35,306 bases of DNA from Candidatus Woesearchaeota archaeon (GTDB lineage: Archaea; Nanobdellota; Nanobdellia; Woesearchaeales; JAGVYF01), in the NCBI GenBank assembly GCA_023264635.1, contig JAHFLT010000001.1, positions 1-35,306 on the forward strand, given 5' to 3'. The translations under genes and the position numbers were made by a program. The notes under the pieces were generated by a model. That model worked only from the letters and a program-made list of their open reading frames with translations. It made no database searches and was not told where the DNA came from. Below, in pieces: positions 1-8,023 of this stretch (the first letter of the stretch is position 1; every line of letters starts with the position of its first letter).

Positions 1-36
1 AGAAAAGCATTGGTAGTTTCGTCGCCGACCGAGATA

Positions 37-115
37 CGGTAATCTCCGAAGGAGTTACCGAGTGAGGGAGGCGAAAGGTTGCTGGGGATTATAAGGGGCC
101 GCTGGAGCCCCTTAT
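37..115 (+). ncRNA. putative structured RNA / leader, possibly truncated at the window edge, class unknown
   Basis: Two strong stems: CGGTAA(t)CTCC-gaa-GGAGTTACCG (37-60) and ATAAGGGGC-cgctgga-GCCCCTTAT (91-115). Flanking TCGCC (about 21-25) can pair with GGCGA (70-74). No ORF covers it. Confidence 0.4.
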
Positions 116-198
116 TTCATCTATGGAACTTGCAACAGAGCCCTTGCGTGTACGCATTGACGCAAGCATTTTAAACCGCTTTCTGTTCCCAGCAAGTA

Positions 199-1473
199 AT
201 GACTAAAATCCACATAGAAACGCAGGGGTGCAGCGCCAATGCAGCAGAATCAGAGATAATGGCTGGTTTACTGAAGACAGCTGGCTTTGGCCTAGGTGAA
301 AAGAATACGGCAGATGTCGTGCTCATCAATGTCTGCACTGTGAAAGGGGAATCCACTGCATTGAGAGCCATTAAAGAGACAAAAGCACTGCATCCGTCAA
401 AGAAACTGGTCGTAGCTGGATGCGTCACTCAACGCCTGCTGACAAAGCTGAGGGAGATAGATGAAGACGCATGTGTTCTGAATACACATAATATCCACAA
501 TATCGTTTCTGTGGTTGAGGAAGCTGTCAATAACACGCCGTTAACAGCATTCTCACGGCAACCAGAAGTGAAGGTGGGGCTGCCTCGCGTCCAGAAGAAC
601 CCTGTGGTTGGAATTATTCCTATTCTCAACAGCTGTGCAAGTCACTGCACATTCTGTTCCACTAAACTTGTCAAGGGGAAACTACTCTCGTATCCAAAAC
701 AGGCAATACTCATTGAAACACGCAGGATGCTCGTCAACGGCTGTAAAGAATTATGGATAACGAGCCAGGATAACGGTGCATACATGCTGGATAAAGGAGC
801 ACGAGAATTGCCATCCCTTCTGTTAGAAATATGTAAGTTACCTGGTGATTTCAGCGTGCGTCTTGGTATGACGAATCCCGCACATATTATTAAAATGCTT
901 CCAGAATTGCTTGACGTCTACAGGAATCCTCACATGTATCAATTTCTTCACATTCCAATACAATCGGGCAATAATCGTATTCTTGCGTTGATGCAACGGG
1001 AAAATAATGTAGAGGAATATGAATCTATCATAACCGAGTGCAAAAAGGCATTTCCCAGTATGACTATCGCGACAGATGCTATTGTTGGATTCCCAACAGA
1101 AACAGAGGCTGAATTTTTGGACACAGTTGAGCTTCTCAGAAAAACATCACCAGATATCGTAAACATCTCACGTTTCAGGGTACGGCATGGTACATTGGCA
1201 GCACGCATGGAACAACTTCCTGGAGAGGAAACAAAACGTCGATCACGTTTGGTATCGAGTATCTGCAATAACATTAGTTTGTTGTGCAATGAGAAATGGC
1301 TTGGATGGGAAGGAAAGATACTTATCACTGAAGTGGGGAAAGAGGGCACGTGGATTGGAAGAAATTTTGCATATAAACAAATCATTGTAGCTGGAAACTA
1401 TACATTAGGTGAACAAATAAAAGTAAAGATAACAAAAATCACTCCCTATGATTTACACGGTATTTTGGGATAG
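199..1473 (+). CDS. archaeal MiaB-like / MtaB (CDKAL1-type) tRNA methylthiotransferase, radical SAM
   Basis: 424 aa; N-terminal UPF0004-type start (IETQGCSANAAESE), radical-SAM CxxxCxxC (CASHCTFC), C-terminal TRAM-like segment. Confidence 0.9.
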   Translation: MTKIHIETQGCSANAAESEIMAGLLKTAGFGLGEKNTADVVLINVCTVKGESTALRAIKETKALHPSKKLVVAGCVTQRLLTKLREIDEDACVLNTHNIHNIVSVVEEAVNNTPLTAFSRQPEVKVGLPRVQKNPVVGIIPILNSCASHCTFCSTKLVKGKLLSYPKQAILIETRRMLVNGCKELWITSQDNGAYMLDKGARELPSLLLEICKLPGDFSVRLGMTNPAHIIKMLPELLDVYRNPHMYQFLHIPIQSGNNRILALMQRENNVEEYESIITECKKAFPSMTIATDAIVGFPTETEAEFLDTVELLRKTSPDIVNISRFRVRHGTLAARMEQLPGEETKRRSRLVSSICNNISLLCNEKWLGWEGKILITEVGKEGTWIGRNFAYKQIIVAGNYTLGEQIKVKITKITPYDLHGILG

Positions 1474-1547
1474 ATGTAACATGGTATTCCTAAAGGAGGT
1501 GTTTCCCAGATAGGTTTTACTTACCGGATTTACGTACCTGATTTGTT

Positions 1548-2663
1548 TTACTTGCATGATTTTTTCTTGTCCAGTTGTTCCAGAAGCCCATAAAGACATG
1601 GAATCTCCTTCAAGAGCCCGTCATTATCTCGCATATATTTTTTTACCAACTTGATACTTTCTTTTCCCTGGGCTTTGTCAGTAATACGATAGAATGATGC
1701 CTCTCTGAATTCTGCAGCGTCTTTGTCCACATAGATACTACAGAAGTCTCCGTTTGCTCCCAGAGAGCCGGGATAAATAGTGACTGTATGGGGGTTATGA
1801 AGGTCAGCACCCACTATCCCGGGAACTTGTCCTGTGAGTACAACTGCAGGTCCCATCTTTTTCAGGTAATCTTCCAATGCACCTGTTTCAAAGTCTGCTG
1901 GAATCCCCCAATCAGACATGCAGTGGGGAGGCACGTGCGAAACAATAATATCCGGCTCAGCTCGCATAAAATGTGACACAGCTAATGACAAATAAAGACC
2001 TGTCTCTTCATCTTTATCCTCCTTGTATTCCAATAACAGCTCATGGGGGATATATTTTGGTCTTTTTGTTCCTGAGCCATAACCCGCAATGACAAGTCCG
2101 TCTATTGTCTCGTGCCGTAAGTGTAGATTTTTCTCCTTCAGGAAATTATCAAAGTGCTTACCATCAAAGCTTCCGGGAAGTGTATAGACATTGCCGGGAA
2201 ATTCAGACAATGCCTTGGCAAAACTCTCATAGTGTGAATACATTGTCTTTAGCGCTTCCTCAAGAGTCTCCTTTACGTCCAACGTGTGTACGCCTTTCTC
2301 AAATCCTGCTTCGATTATCTTTGCATCTTCCCTTATCTTCGGACTGAGCCTATCAAAACTCAAATCCCTCGTCAACGCTTGCGCAAATGGTCTGAGATGG
2401 CGCACATCAAATGGCTGCCCATTAGTAATCTGTCGAGCAAGCTGCTGCGCTTGAGGAACTGCAAGGATGCTAAGAAACCGTTGTGCAACTGCATCAAATT
2501 CATGGAATTGCTGTAATGCTTCTGCCTTCTCTTGGGGGAGAACATCAAGAACAACATTTCCTGCGATTATTGTACTATCGTGCTTATTTTCTTTTACGTA
2601 TTCACAAAGAACTGGTAACATATCAAAATTACCAAAAACATTTGCAGCATAAAGGATTTTCAT
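1548..2663 (-). CDS. calcineurin-like metallophosphoesterase family protein
   Basis: 371 aa; MKILYAANVFGNFD start, PGSFDG, IVSHVPPHC, LTGQVPG motifs in phosphoesterase order. Confidence 0.7.
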   Translation of the reverse strand: MKILYAANVFGNFDMLPVLCEYVKENKHDSTIIAGNVVLDVLPQEKAEALQQFHEFDAVAQRFLSILAVPQAQQLARQITNGQPFDVRHLRPFAQALTRDLSFDRLSPKIREDAKIIEAGFEKGVHTLDVKETLEEALKTMYSHYESFAKALSEFPGNVYTLPGSFDGKHFDNFLKEKNLHLRHETIDGLVIAGYGSGTKRPKYIPHELLLEYKEDKDEETGLYLSLAVSHFMRAEPDIIVSHVPPHCMSDWGIPADFETGALEDYLKKMGPAVVLTGQVPGIVGADLHNPHTVTIYPGSLGANGDFCSIYVDKDAAEFREASFYRITDKAQGKESIKLVKKYMRDNDGLLKEIPCLYGLLEQLDKKKSCK

Positions 2664-2756
2664 TGTTCCACCTTCATTGTTTCATCCCACCAATGTCACT
2701 AGAGCTGTTTTTTTAAATGTTTGCAGGATTTGTTACTACTCAGAGATAGATTTATA

Positions 2757-3362
2757 ATGTACTGCTCTAAATTATCAAATGTGAAACAGCTTATTGGCGT
2801 ACAGCACGTAAATGAGGAGAATGAATTAGAGAATGTTTTAGCTATGCTTGATTTTCCACGCACTGCTGGACTTGAATTGCCAGAGGATTACAAAGAGAAA
2901 GAAAGTCTAGGTCTTGTTCTCTTTTTCTTCACTAAGCTAACGCATTGTTTACACAAAAGAAAAGTCGATGTTATACCGCTTGAGAATTGGTCATTATCTG
3001 ACCGCTTTTATTCGCTGAGCTATGCAAAAAGAATTCTTGTCGGAGAGCATACCAGAGAAAAACTCGAAAGAGAAATCCAATCTTTAGAAAATTTTATCAG
3101 CCCATACAATCCCCCAGAGATCCTATATCCCGCCATGCACCGTGTGCAACGTTGCAGGGATGTACTAAGCATCCTGAATTCAGGAGTTACTTTGACTGAT
3201 GTGATAAGTAAATGGGATGACATAAATGTGCAACGTGAAGCATACATGCTGGGGAAAATTATGAGTTGCAAACCTGATGTTGTCATCATCGGCAATATGC
3301 ATGCAAAAAAACTGCATCACAGATTGCCAGAGTATACTTATCTCTCATCTCCGGCTCTGTAG
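2757..3362 (+). CDS. TraB/PrgY-like protein, probably truncated at the C-terminus
   Basis: ATG after TTTATAA; 'LIGVQHVNEENELENVLAMLD..GLELPEDYK' resembles the TraB N-terminal GTAHVS...ELD pattern; ends inside an IS-end-like sequence. Confidence 0.45.
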   Translation: MYCSKLSNVKQLIGVQHVNEENELENVLAMLDFPRTAGLELPEDYKEKESLGLVLFFFTKLTHCLHKRKVDVIPLENWSLSDRFYSLSYAKRILVGEHTREKLEREIQSLENFISPYNPPEILYPAMHRVQRCRDVLSILNSGVTLTDVISKWDDINVQREAYMLGKIMSCKPDVVIIGNMHAKKLHHRLPEYTYLSSPAL

Positions 3363-3369
3363 AAAGTCT
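3353..3369. repeat. solo IS-end-like sequence ggctctgtagaaagtct
   Basis: 16/17 identical to the terminal inverted repeat of the IS relic at 16239-16255 / 17118-17134. Confidence 0.6.
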
Positions 3370-3782
3370 CGCCCTCATTCTCCATTGTAATTCAGCTCGC
3401 ATGCGCTGTTAGTCTGTAAAGTGACACAAAGGAGAATTGATTTTCTCATTGCTATCTATTGATATGTGCTGTTTTCTACGTTACATCTTGATTATGCTTT
3501 GAAAAGAACATAGTTCCTCTGTTTGGAATTCATTCTTTTGTAGCTTTCATTAGTTGCAATGCCCAACGTTCACGTGCGGCTTCACCGCACCATAAGGGAA
3601 TGCTCTGGAGAACCCAAAATGAATCAAAATAGCGATAGCTTTCAAGGTTTTAAGTCTTCTGGTCTCGTAGCCCGTGATACACGGAATAATTGGGTCACAA
3701 TGTACGTGGAAAGCTCCGTCGATAAATGATTAGTTCTCGTCGATAGTAATATGTATTCTATAGTATCGAAATCTTTTAATAA

Positions 3783-3810
3783 TCTTAGTATATACTGTAG
3801 TATACTAAGA
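3783..3810 (+). promoter_or_regulatory. inverted repeat / hairpin ending on the start codon of the downstream small gene
   Basis: TCTTAGTATA (3783-3792) ... TATACTAAGA (3801-3810), perfect 10-bp arms; the ATG begins at 3810. Confidence 0.6.
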
Positions 3811-3968
3811 TGAGACGTTTTGAATTCAAAAAAGATGCATTTACTTTTCAAACAGAAGTAAAATTTTTTTTTGAGAAAAAAATTACGAAGTTTGGTAATG
3901 GCGCAAAAATAGATGCTCCGAAAGAGCATATCGGTAAAAAGGTGATTGTTCTTGTCATTGAAGAATAA
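3810..3968 (+). CDS. DUF2080-like transposon-encoded protein (52 aa)
   Basis: My translation: MRRFEFKKDAFTFQTEVKFFFEKKITKFGNGAKIDAPKEHIGKKVIVLVIEE*; the 'KKxTKFGNGAKIxxPKExIGKKVxV' pattern is typical of DUF2080. Absent from the supplied ORF track. Confidence 0.75.
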   Translation: MRRFEFKKDAFTFQTEVKFFFEKKITKFGNGAKIDAPKEHIGKKVIVLVIEE

Positions 3969-5268
3969 AAATGTGATTATTAAAGAATTAGAAGTAGAAC
4001 TTGAAAAGGTTCGCAAAGAAAAAGACCGCTTGGAGAAAGAAAATATAGAGCTCAAAAGAATTCTCACTATTTTCATCAACCCTCACACGCCACCTTCAAA
4101 AAAAGTTTTCAAGACAAGAACTCCTCCAGCTTCGAAGAAGCTTGGCGCGCCTATATGTCACAAAGGAGCAACCAGAGAGATTTCAGAACCAACTCAAATC
4201 CTTAAACATTTTTTAACCAAGTGCCCAAAATGTAACGATTTGCTCAATAGACCGTTTGAGATTGAAGAAAGAACTATTGAGGAAATTCCAGAACCTCAAC
4301 CAGTTAAAGTTACTAAACATATCATCGGTTTTTACCACTGTAAAAATTGCGGTGTGGTCACCGCAGAAACAGATTTACCCCAAGAAGGAAGTTTTGGAAA
4401 AAACACTTTAGCCCACGTAATTCTTATGAAATATGATGACCGGCTACCAGCAAGAAAAGTAACAAACTCACTTCAGAGACAACACGCTTTGAAGTTAACT
4501 CACTAGACGATATTAAACATTATTCAAAGAGTCGTTAAAGCAGTACAATCTGCTTTTGAACAAATCAAAACAATAATGCGAACTTTCTTCAATGTTTACA
4601 TTGATGAAACTGGAATTAAAGTTCAAGGAAAACAATTCTGGATCTGGATATTCACAACATCCACAACAACACTTTTTCTCATTAGAAAAAGCAGGCATTG
4701 CAAAGTCGTTGAAGAAGTTCTCGGGGAGAACTTAGAAGGAGTAATCAACTGTGACGGTTGGGAGACATATATTACCTACAAAACTAAAAATGGAAAAGTG
4801 AAAATACAACGCTGTTGGGCTCATGCTCTCAGAGAAGTAGAAGCAGTAGTCGATAAATACAAAGAAACGAAATCATTAAACAAATGGCTTAACGACATTT
4901 ATGTTATGGTTTGTAAAGCAGGAGAAAGTAGCAAACCGCTTTATATCAGAGAACGACTCAAAGAAAAATGCGAGAGAGAATTACAAGCATGGCTTGACAT
5001 AGCCAAGCCATACAAAGAACTCAAAACAGTAAGAACTAAAATAGAAAACGGTTTTGAAAATTGGTTCACTTGCATTATTTATCCAGAAGTCGAACCAACC
5101 AATAACCGAGCAGAAAGAATGCTCAGAGAACAAGTTGTGCTAAGAAAAATCACAGGCACGCTAAGAAACGAAAAAGGAACAACCGCCAATGAAGTCATAA
5201 TGAGCCTAATCACAACTTGGAGACAGCAAAACAAAAACCCATTCTTAGAGCTTAAAGCTCTCCTTTAA
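3946..5268 (+). pseudogene. IS66-family transposase interrupted by a single in-frame TAG (4504-4506)
   Basis: ORFs 3946-4506 and 4576-5268 are in the same frame. Reading through TAG gives ..LPARKVTNSLQRQHALKLTH*TILNIIQRVVKAVQSAFEQIKTIMRTFFNVYIDETGIKVQGKQFWIWIFTT.., matching IS66 architecture (CxxC zinc finger, DET catalytic motif). The true start may be GTG at 3973. Confidence 0.85.
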
Positions 5269-5350
5269 GCTTTCCACGTACATAAAATCAAATAATTTAT
5301 ATATCACATAGTTTTTAAAATGTTATTCAAAATAGTAAAAGAGTTGACGA

Positions 5351-7009
5351 ATGATGTTACGTAAAATTATTGCGTTTTTGATATTGATTCCATTGTTTGC
5401 AGTTTTTGCATCTGCAGCAAACTGTGATGTTTCTGTAACCCCTGCTGTTATTGATATTGACAATGATCTTAGCGTAAATGCAGGCAGGGTTACTGTGTTT
5501 GGGAAAGGTACAGCAAGTTCATTCAATGGAAATACCAAAGTTGAAGTAAATTGTAATGTTGCTGGCGCATTGCCTGGGGCTAATCAGGATATTGTAATTG
5601 CAAGAATTGCAGCATATACTCAAACCACTTTGTCGTATACCGACGCGTATTGTACATACAAGTCTTCAAGTAAGGATATTGACTACAAGGTAAGCACTAA
5701 AATTTTGCTGCACGATGTTGTCTGCAGCGGAGGCTATTGCTTTAGTAATATCGTTTGCAACAAAGGCTCAAACAACTATGCAACCGTAACGGTCAAAGCG
5801 TCTTCTAAATCAGCTGATACTACTCCCATGCCAATTACACCTGTGCCAACTACACGTTCTGCACCTAGTGAACCTTGTGGAGGATTAAACCAAAAGCCTT
5901 GTACAACATGTCCAGCTGGAACTGAGTTTAAAACGTGTATAGCAGGCTGTATGGTGCCAAACTTTAGAAGCGGGTCGAAAGAATCTCCCATTTGCTGGCC
6001 TTGCCCTACAGCTGCATTTGACAAAGAAGGTAATTGTGTTTCCTGCGGTCATGAAGAGCAAAAGTCATGCGGTGGAAATTGCCTTGCTGGACTTACAGTG
6101 AATTCAGAAGGTAAATGTGTAAAGAATAGTGAACCTTGTGGAGGATTAAACCAAAAGCCTTGTACAACATGCCCAGCTGGAACTGAGTTTAAAACGTGTA
6201 TAGCAGGCTGTATGGTGCCAAACTTTAGAAGCGGGTCGAAAGAATCTCCCATTTGCTGGCCTTGCCCTACAGCTGCATTTGATAAAGAAGATAATTGTGT
6301 TTCCTGCGGTCATGAAGAGCAAAAGTCATGCGGTGGAAATTGCCTTGCTGGACTTACAGTGAATTCAGAAGGTAAATGTGTAAAGCAAACCCGGAATGTA
6401 GAGAATGTTGATAATGGAGATGTAGATGTTATCGGAGATGAAAAGGAATTGAGGTTTGGGTTGGATTGGAAGTGGAGTTTGATTGGAGTGCCTTATGGGG
6501 CTATTTCAAGCGAAGACCACTCCTGCATTTCAAAAATATATTTCTACAACAAAGAAGCCAACAAATATCAAAAGATTGTCAACTTGAAAGACAAAAACCT
6601 AATAGGAAAAGGCTTGTGGGCAATGAGATCAACAACAGGTGTTGGAGGGTGTACAATAAAATACGCTGGCAAGTTCTTAGCCTCTCAAACAATAGAGTTG
6701 AAGAAAGGCTGGAATTTGATAAGCGTTCAAACAGAGAAGGGCATAGATACTTTAAAATCCACAAGTTGCAAGATTACCGGCGGGCCATATATGTACAGTG
6801 GATTCATTGAAAAAGGAAAGCCCCAGGGATATATGAAACGCGACAAGTTAAACTTTGGGAGCGGTTATTGGATTAAAGTTGCTGATAACTGCAAGCTAAC
6901 CAACGAAGAGGATGAAGAAGCTCCTCCAGCGCCCCCAGAGTCGTCTGAGAGCGGAACAATAACGCCCCAGGGAGGAAGAGGCAGGAGGTACGTAGGGGAT
7001 GCAGGATAA
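5351..7009 (+). CDS. secreted Cys-rich repeat surface protein with C-terminal 'KKGWNLIS' domain
   Basis: Signal peptide MMLRKIIAFLILIPLFAVFASAA; two near-identical 87-aa Cys-rich repeats; C-terminal 'IELKKGWNLISVQTEKG' segment. Confidence 0.8.
   Translation: MMLRKIIAFLILIPLFAVFASAANCDVSVTPAVIDIDNDLSVNAGRVTVFGKGTASSFNGNTKVEVNCNVAGALPGANQDIVIARIAAYTQTTLSYTDAYCTYKSSSKDIDYKVSTKILLHDVVCSGGYCFSNIVCNKGSNNYATVTVKASSKSADTTPMPITPVPTTRSAPSEPCGGLNQKPCTTCPAGTEFKTCIAGCMVPNFRSGSKESPICWPCPTAAFDKEGNCVSCGHEEQKSCGGNCLAGLTVNSEGKCVKNSEPCGGLNQKPCTTCPAGTEFKTCIAGCMVPNFRSGSKESPICWPCPTAAFDKEDNCVSCGHEEQKSCGGNCLAGLTVNSEGKCVKQTRNVENVDNGDVDVIGDEKELRFGLDWKWSLIGVPYGAISSEDHSCISKIYFYNKEANKYQKIVNLKDKNLIGKGLWAMRSTTGVGGCTIKYAGKFLASQTIELKKGWNLISVQTEKGIDTLKSTSCKITGGPYMYSGFIEKGKPQGYMKRDKLNFGSGYWIKVADNCKLTNEEDEEAPPAPPESSESGTITPQGGRGRRYVGDAG
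5867..6385 (+). repeat. tandem duplication, 261-bp period (2 copies)
   Basis: Copies 5867-6124 and 6128-6385 differ at 3 positions that I could find. Confidence 0.95.
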
Positions 7010-7670
7010 AATAAAAAAAATAACTTTGATTTCATTGCTCATTTCAGTGCTTTTGGTAGCTGGCTGTGTTGAAACAAGCATTTCTGATGACCAAGGCAGC
7101 AGCAACTTAAAGCAAACCGAAGAGGCACCCCCAGCACCGCCCCAAGACGATGACGATCAACTGCATGCACTTCCCAATGATGAGGGCACAACTGATCAAA
7201 AGGCAAGCGCTGATCAAACAGTGCTTCAAGTTCAAAGCGTTTCCAATGATGAAATTCCTCCAATTCCAATTGATTCCGAGACAACTACTTCATCAAATCC
7301 AAAAGAGTTTGTAGGATTGTGGAGTGCGTTTTCATCTAGATTGTTCTATGATGCTGGCGGTGGCGGAGCGCTTGGAAGCGGCACTGGATATCCTATGGAA
7401 ATAAATGCTGATGGAACTTGGAAGTACAGCAGTTCTGCAGGCAAATGGCATGTTGAAGATGTTACATCAGCGGATTGGACAAAGTGGAAGATAAGTGATT
7501 ATGGTCCAAAAAGAAAAATGGTGTTAGACGGTTGGAACAACGGAATTGCAGACGGACCGGTTGAAGAATCTAGTGGAAGAGTTGACTTCTTCTGGAGTAT
7601 TTATCGGGTTGGACCACCAAAAGTTGGAGTTCCGGGGCTGGTAAATGTGAAATATGGGCATACCAACTGA
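6999..7670 (+). CDS. lipoprotein of unknown function
   Basis: Signal plus lipobox 'LISVLLVAGC'; overlaps the upstream stop by 11 nt; shares the EEAPPAPP linker with the upstream protein. Confidence 0.7.
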   Translation: MQDKIKKITLISLLISVLLVAGCVETSISDDQGSSNLKQTEEAPPAPPQDDDDQLHALPNDEGTTDQKASADQTVLQVQSVSNDEIPPIPIDSETTTSSNPKEFVGLWSAFSSRLFYDAGGGGALGSGTGYPMEINADGTWKYSSSAGKWHVEDVTSADWTKWKISDYGPKRKMVLDGWNNGIADGPVEESSGRVDFFWSIYRVGPPKVGVPGLVNVKYGHTN

Positions 7671-7946
7671 TTAAAAAGTGCCCCTCACTATAACGAAATG
7701 AAGAAATGTCCCCTTTGATGTTTGTTCTTGATGTGTCGCTCACTCATTTGATAGAACGACGCCCTCTTTCTCAACTCTGCGGACGCAGGTTTCCAGAACT
7801 TGCGTAACTGGAAACGAACTTAACAGGGCTTATATGGGAAATTGGGTCGGCATAGCCTAAAACGCCAAGCGTTTTCCAGAATTTTCCCAAATACCAATCC
7901 ATCTCTGAAAATTTTGTCAGGAGTGAAAAATCTGGGTTGCCTTAAA

Positions 7947-8005
7947 ATTTAACTCCACGAGGAAATCGAGGAAAATTCAACTTCGTAAAATTCCATACGT
8001 TAAAT
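7947..8005. repeat. attC-like palindromic site (hypothesis)
   Basis: ATTTAAC (7947-7953, fits RYYYAAC) is the exact reverse complement of GTTAAAT (7999-8005, fits GTTRRRY); inner arms GGAAAT (7961-7966) / AATTCC (7989-7994). Confidence 0.35.
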
Positions 8006-8023
8006 ACAATTTGAGTTGGGGCT

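Larger units (their letters stand above)
3701..5282 (+). mobile_element. IS66-family insertion element with DUF2080-like accessory gene
   Basis: Terminal inverted repeats tgtacgtggaaagct (3701-3715) and agctttccacgtaca (5268-5282) enclose the small gene and transposase ORFs. Confidence 0.85.

Noticed and set aside
1-180. Lysine riboswitch, RNase P or SRP RNA identity for the leader
   Set aside because: Partial word similarity only; core conserved elements of those families could not be located.
948-1385. Minus-strand 145-aa ORF inside the MtaB-like gene
   Set aside because: Fully antisense to a strongly supported CDS; composition typical of shadow ORFs.
1490-1510. 'ctaaaggaggtgtttcc' resembles the reverse complement of the 16S rRNA 3' end / a strong SD
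   Set aside because: Similarity stops after about 13 nt and no plus-strand ORF starts downstream; probably chance.
3561-3600. Group II intron domain V on the minus strand
   Set aside because: The tip resembles DV but the lower helix and catalytic triad do not pair, and there is no intron RT ORF nearby.
4504-4506. TAG in IS66 as a pyrrolysine codon
   Set aside because: IS66 transposases are not known Pyl proteins, and TAG serves as a normal stop in neighbouring genes; kept only as nonsense/readthrough.
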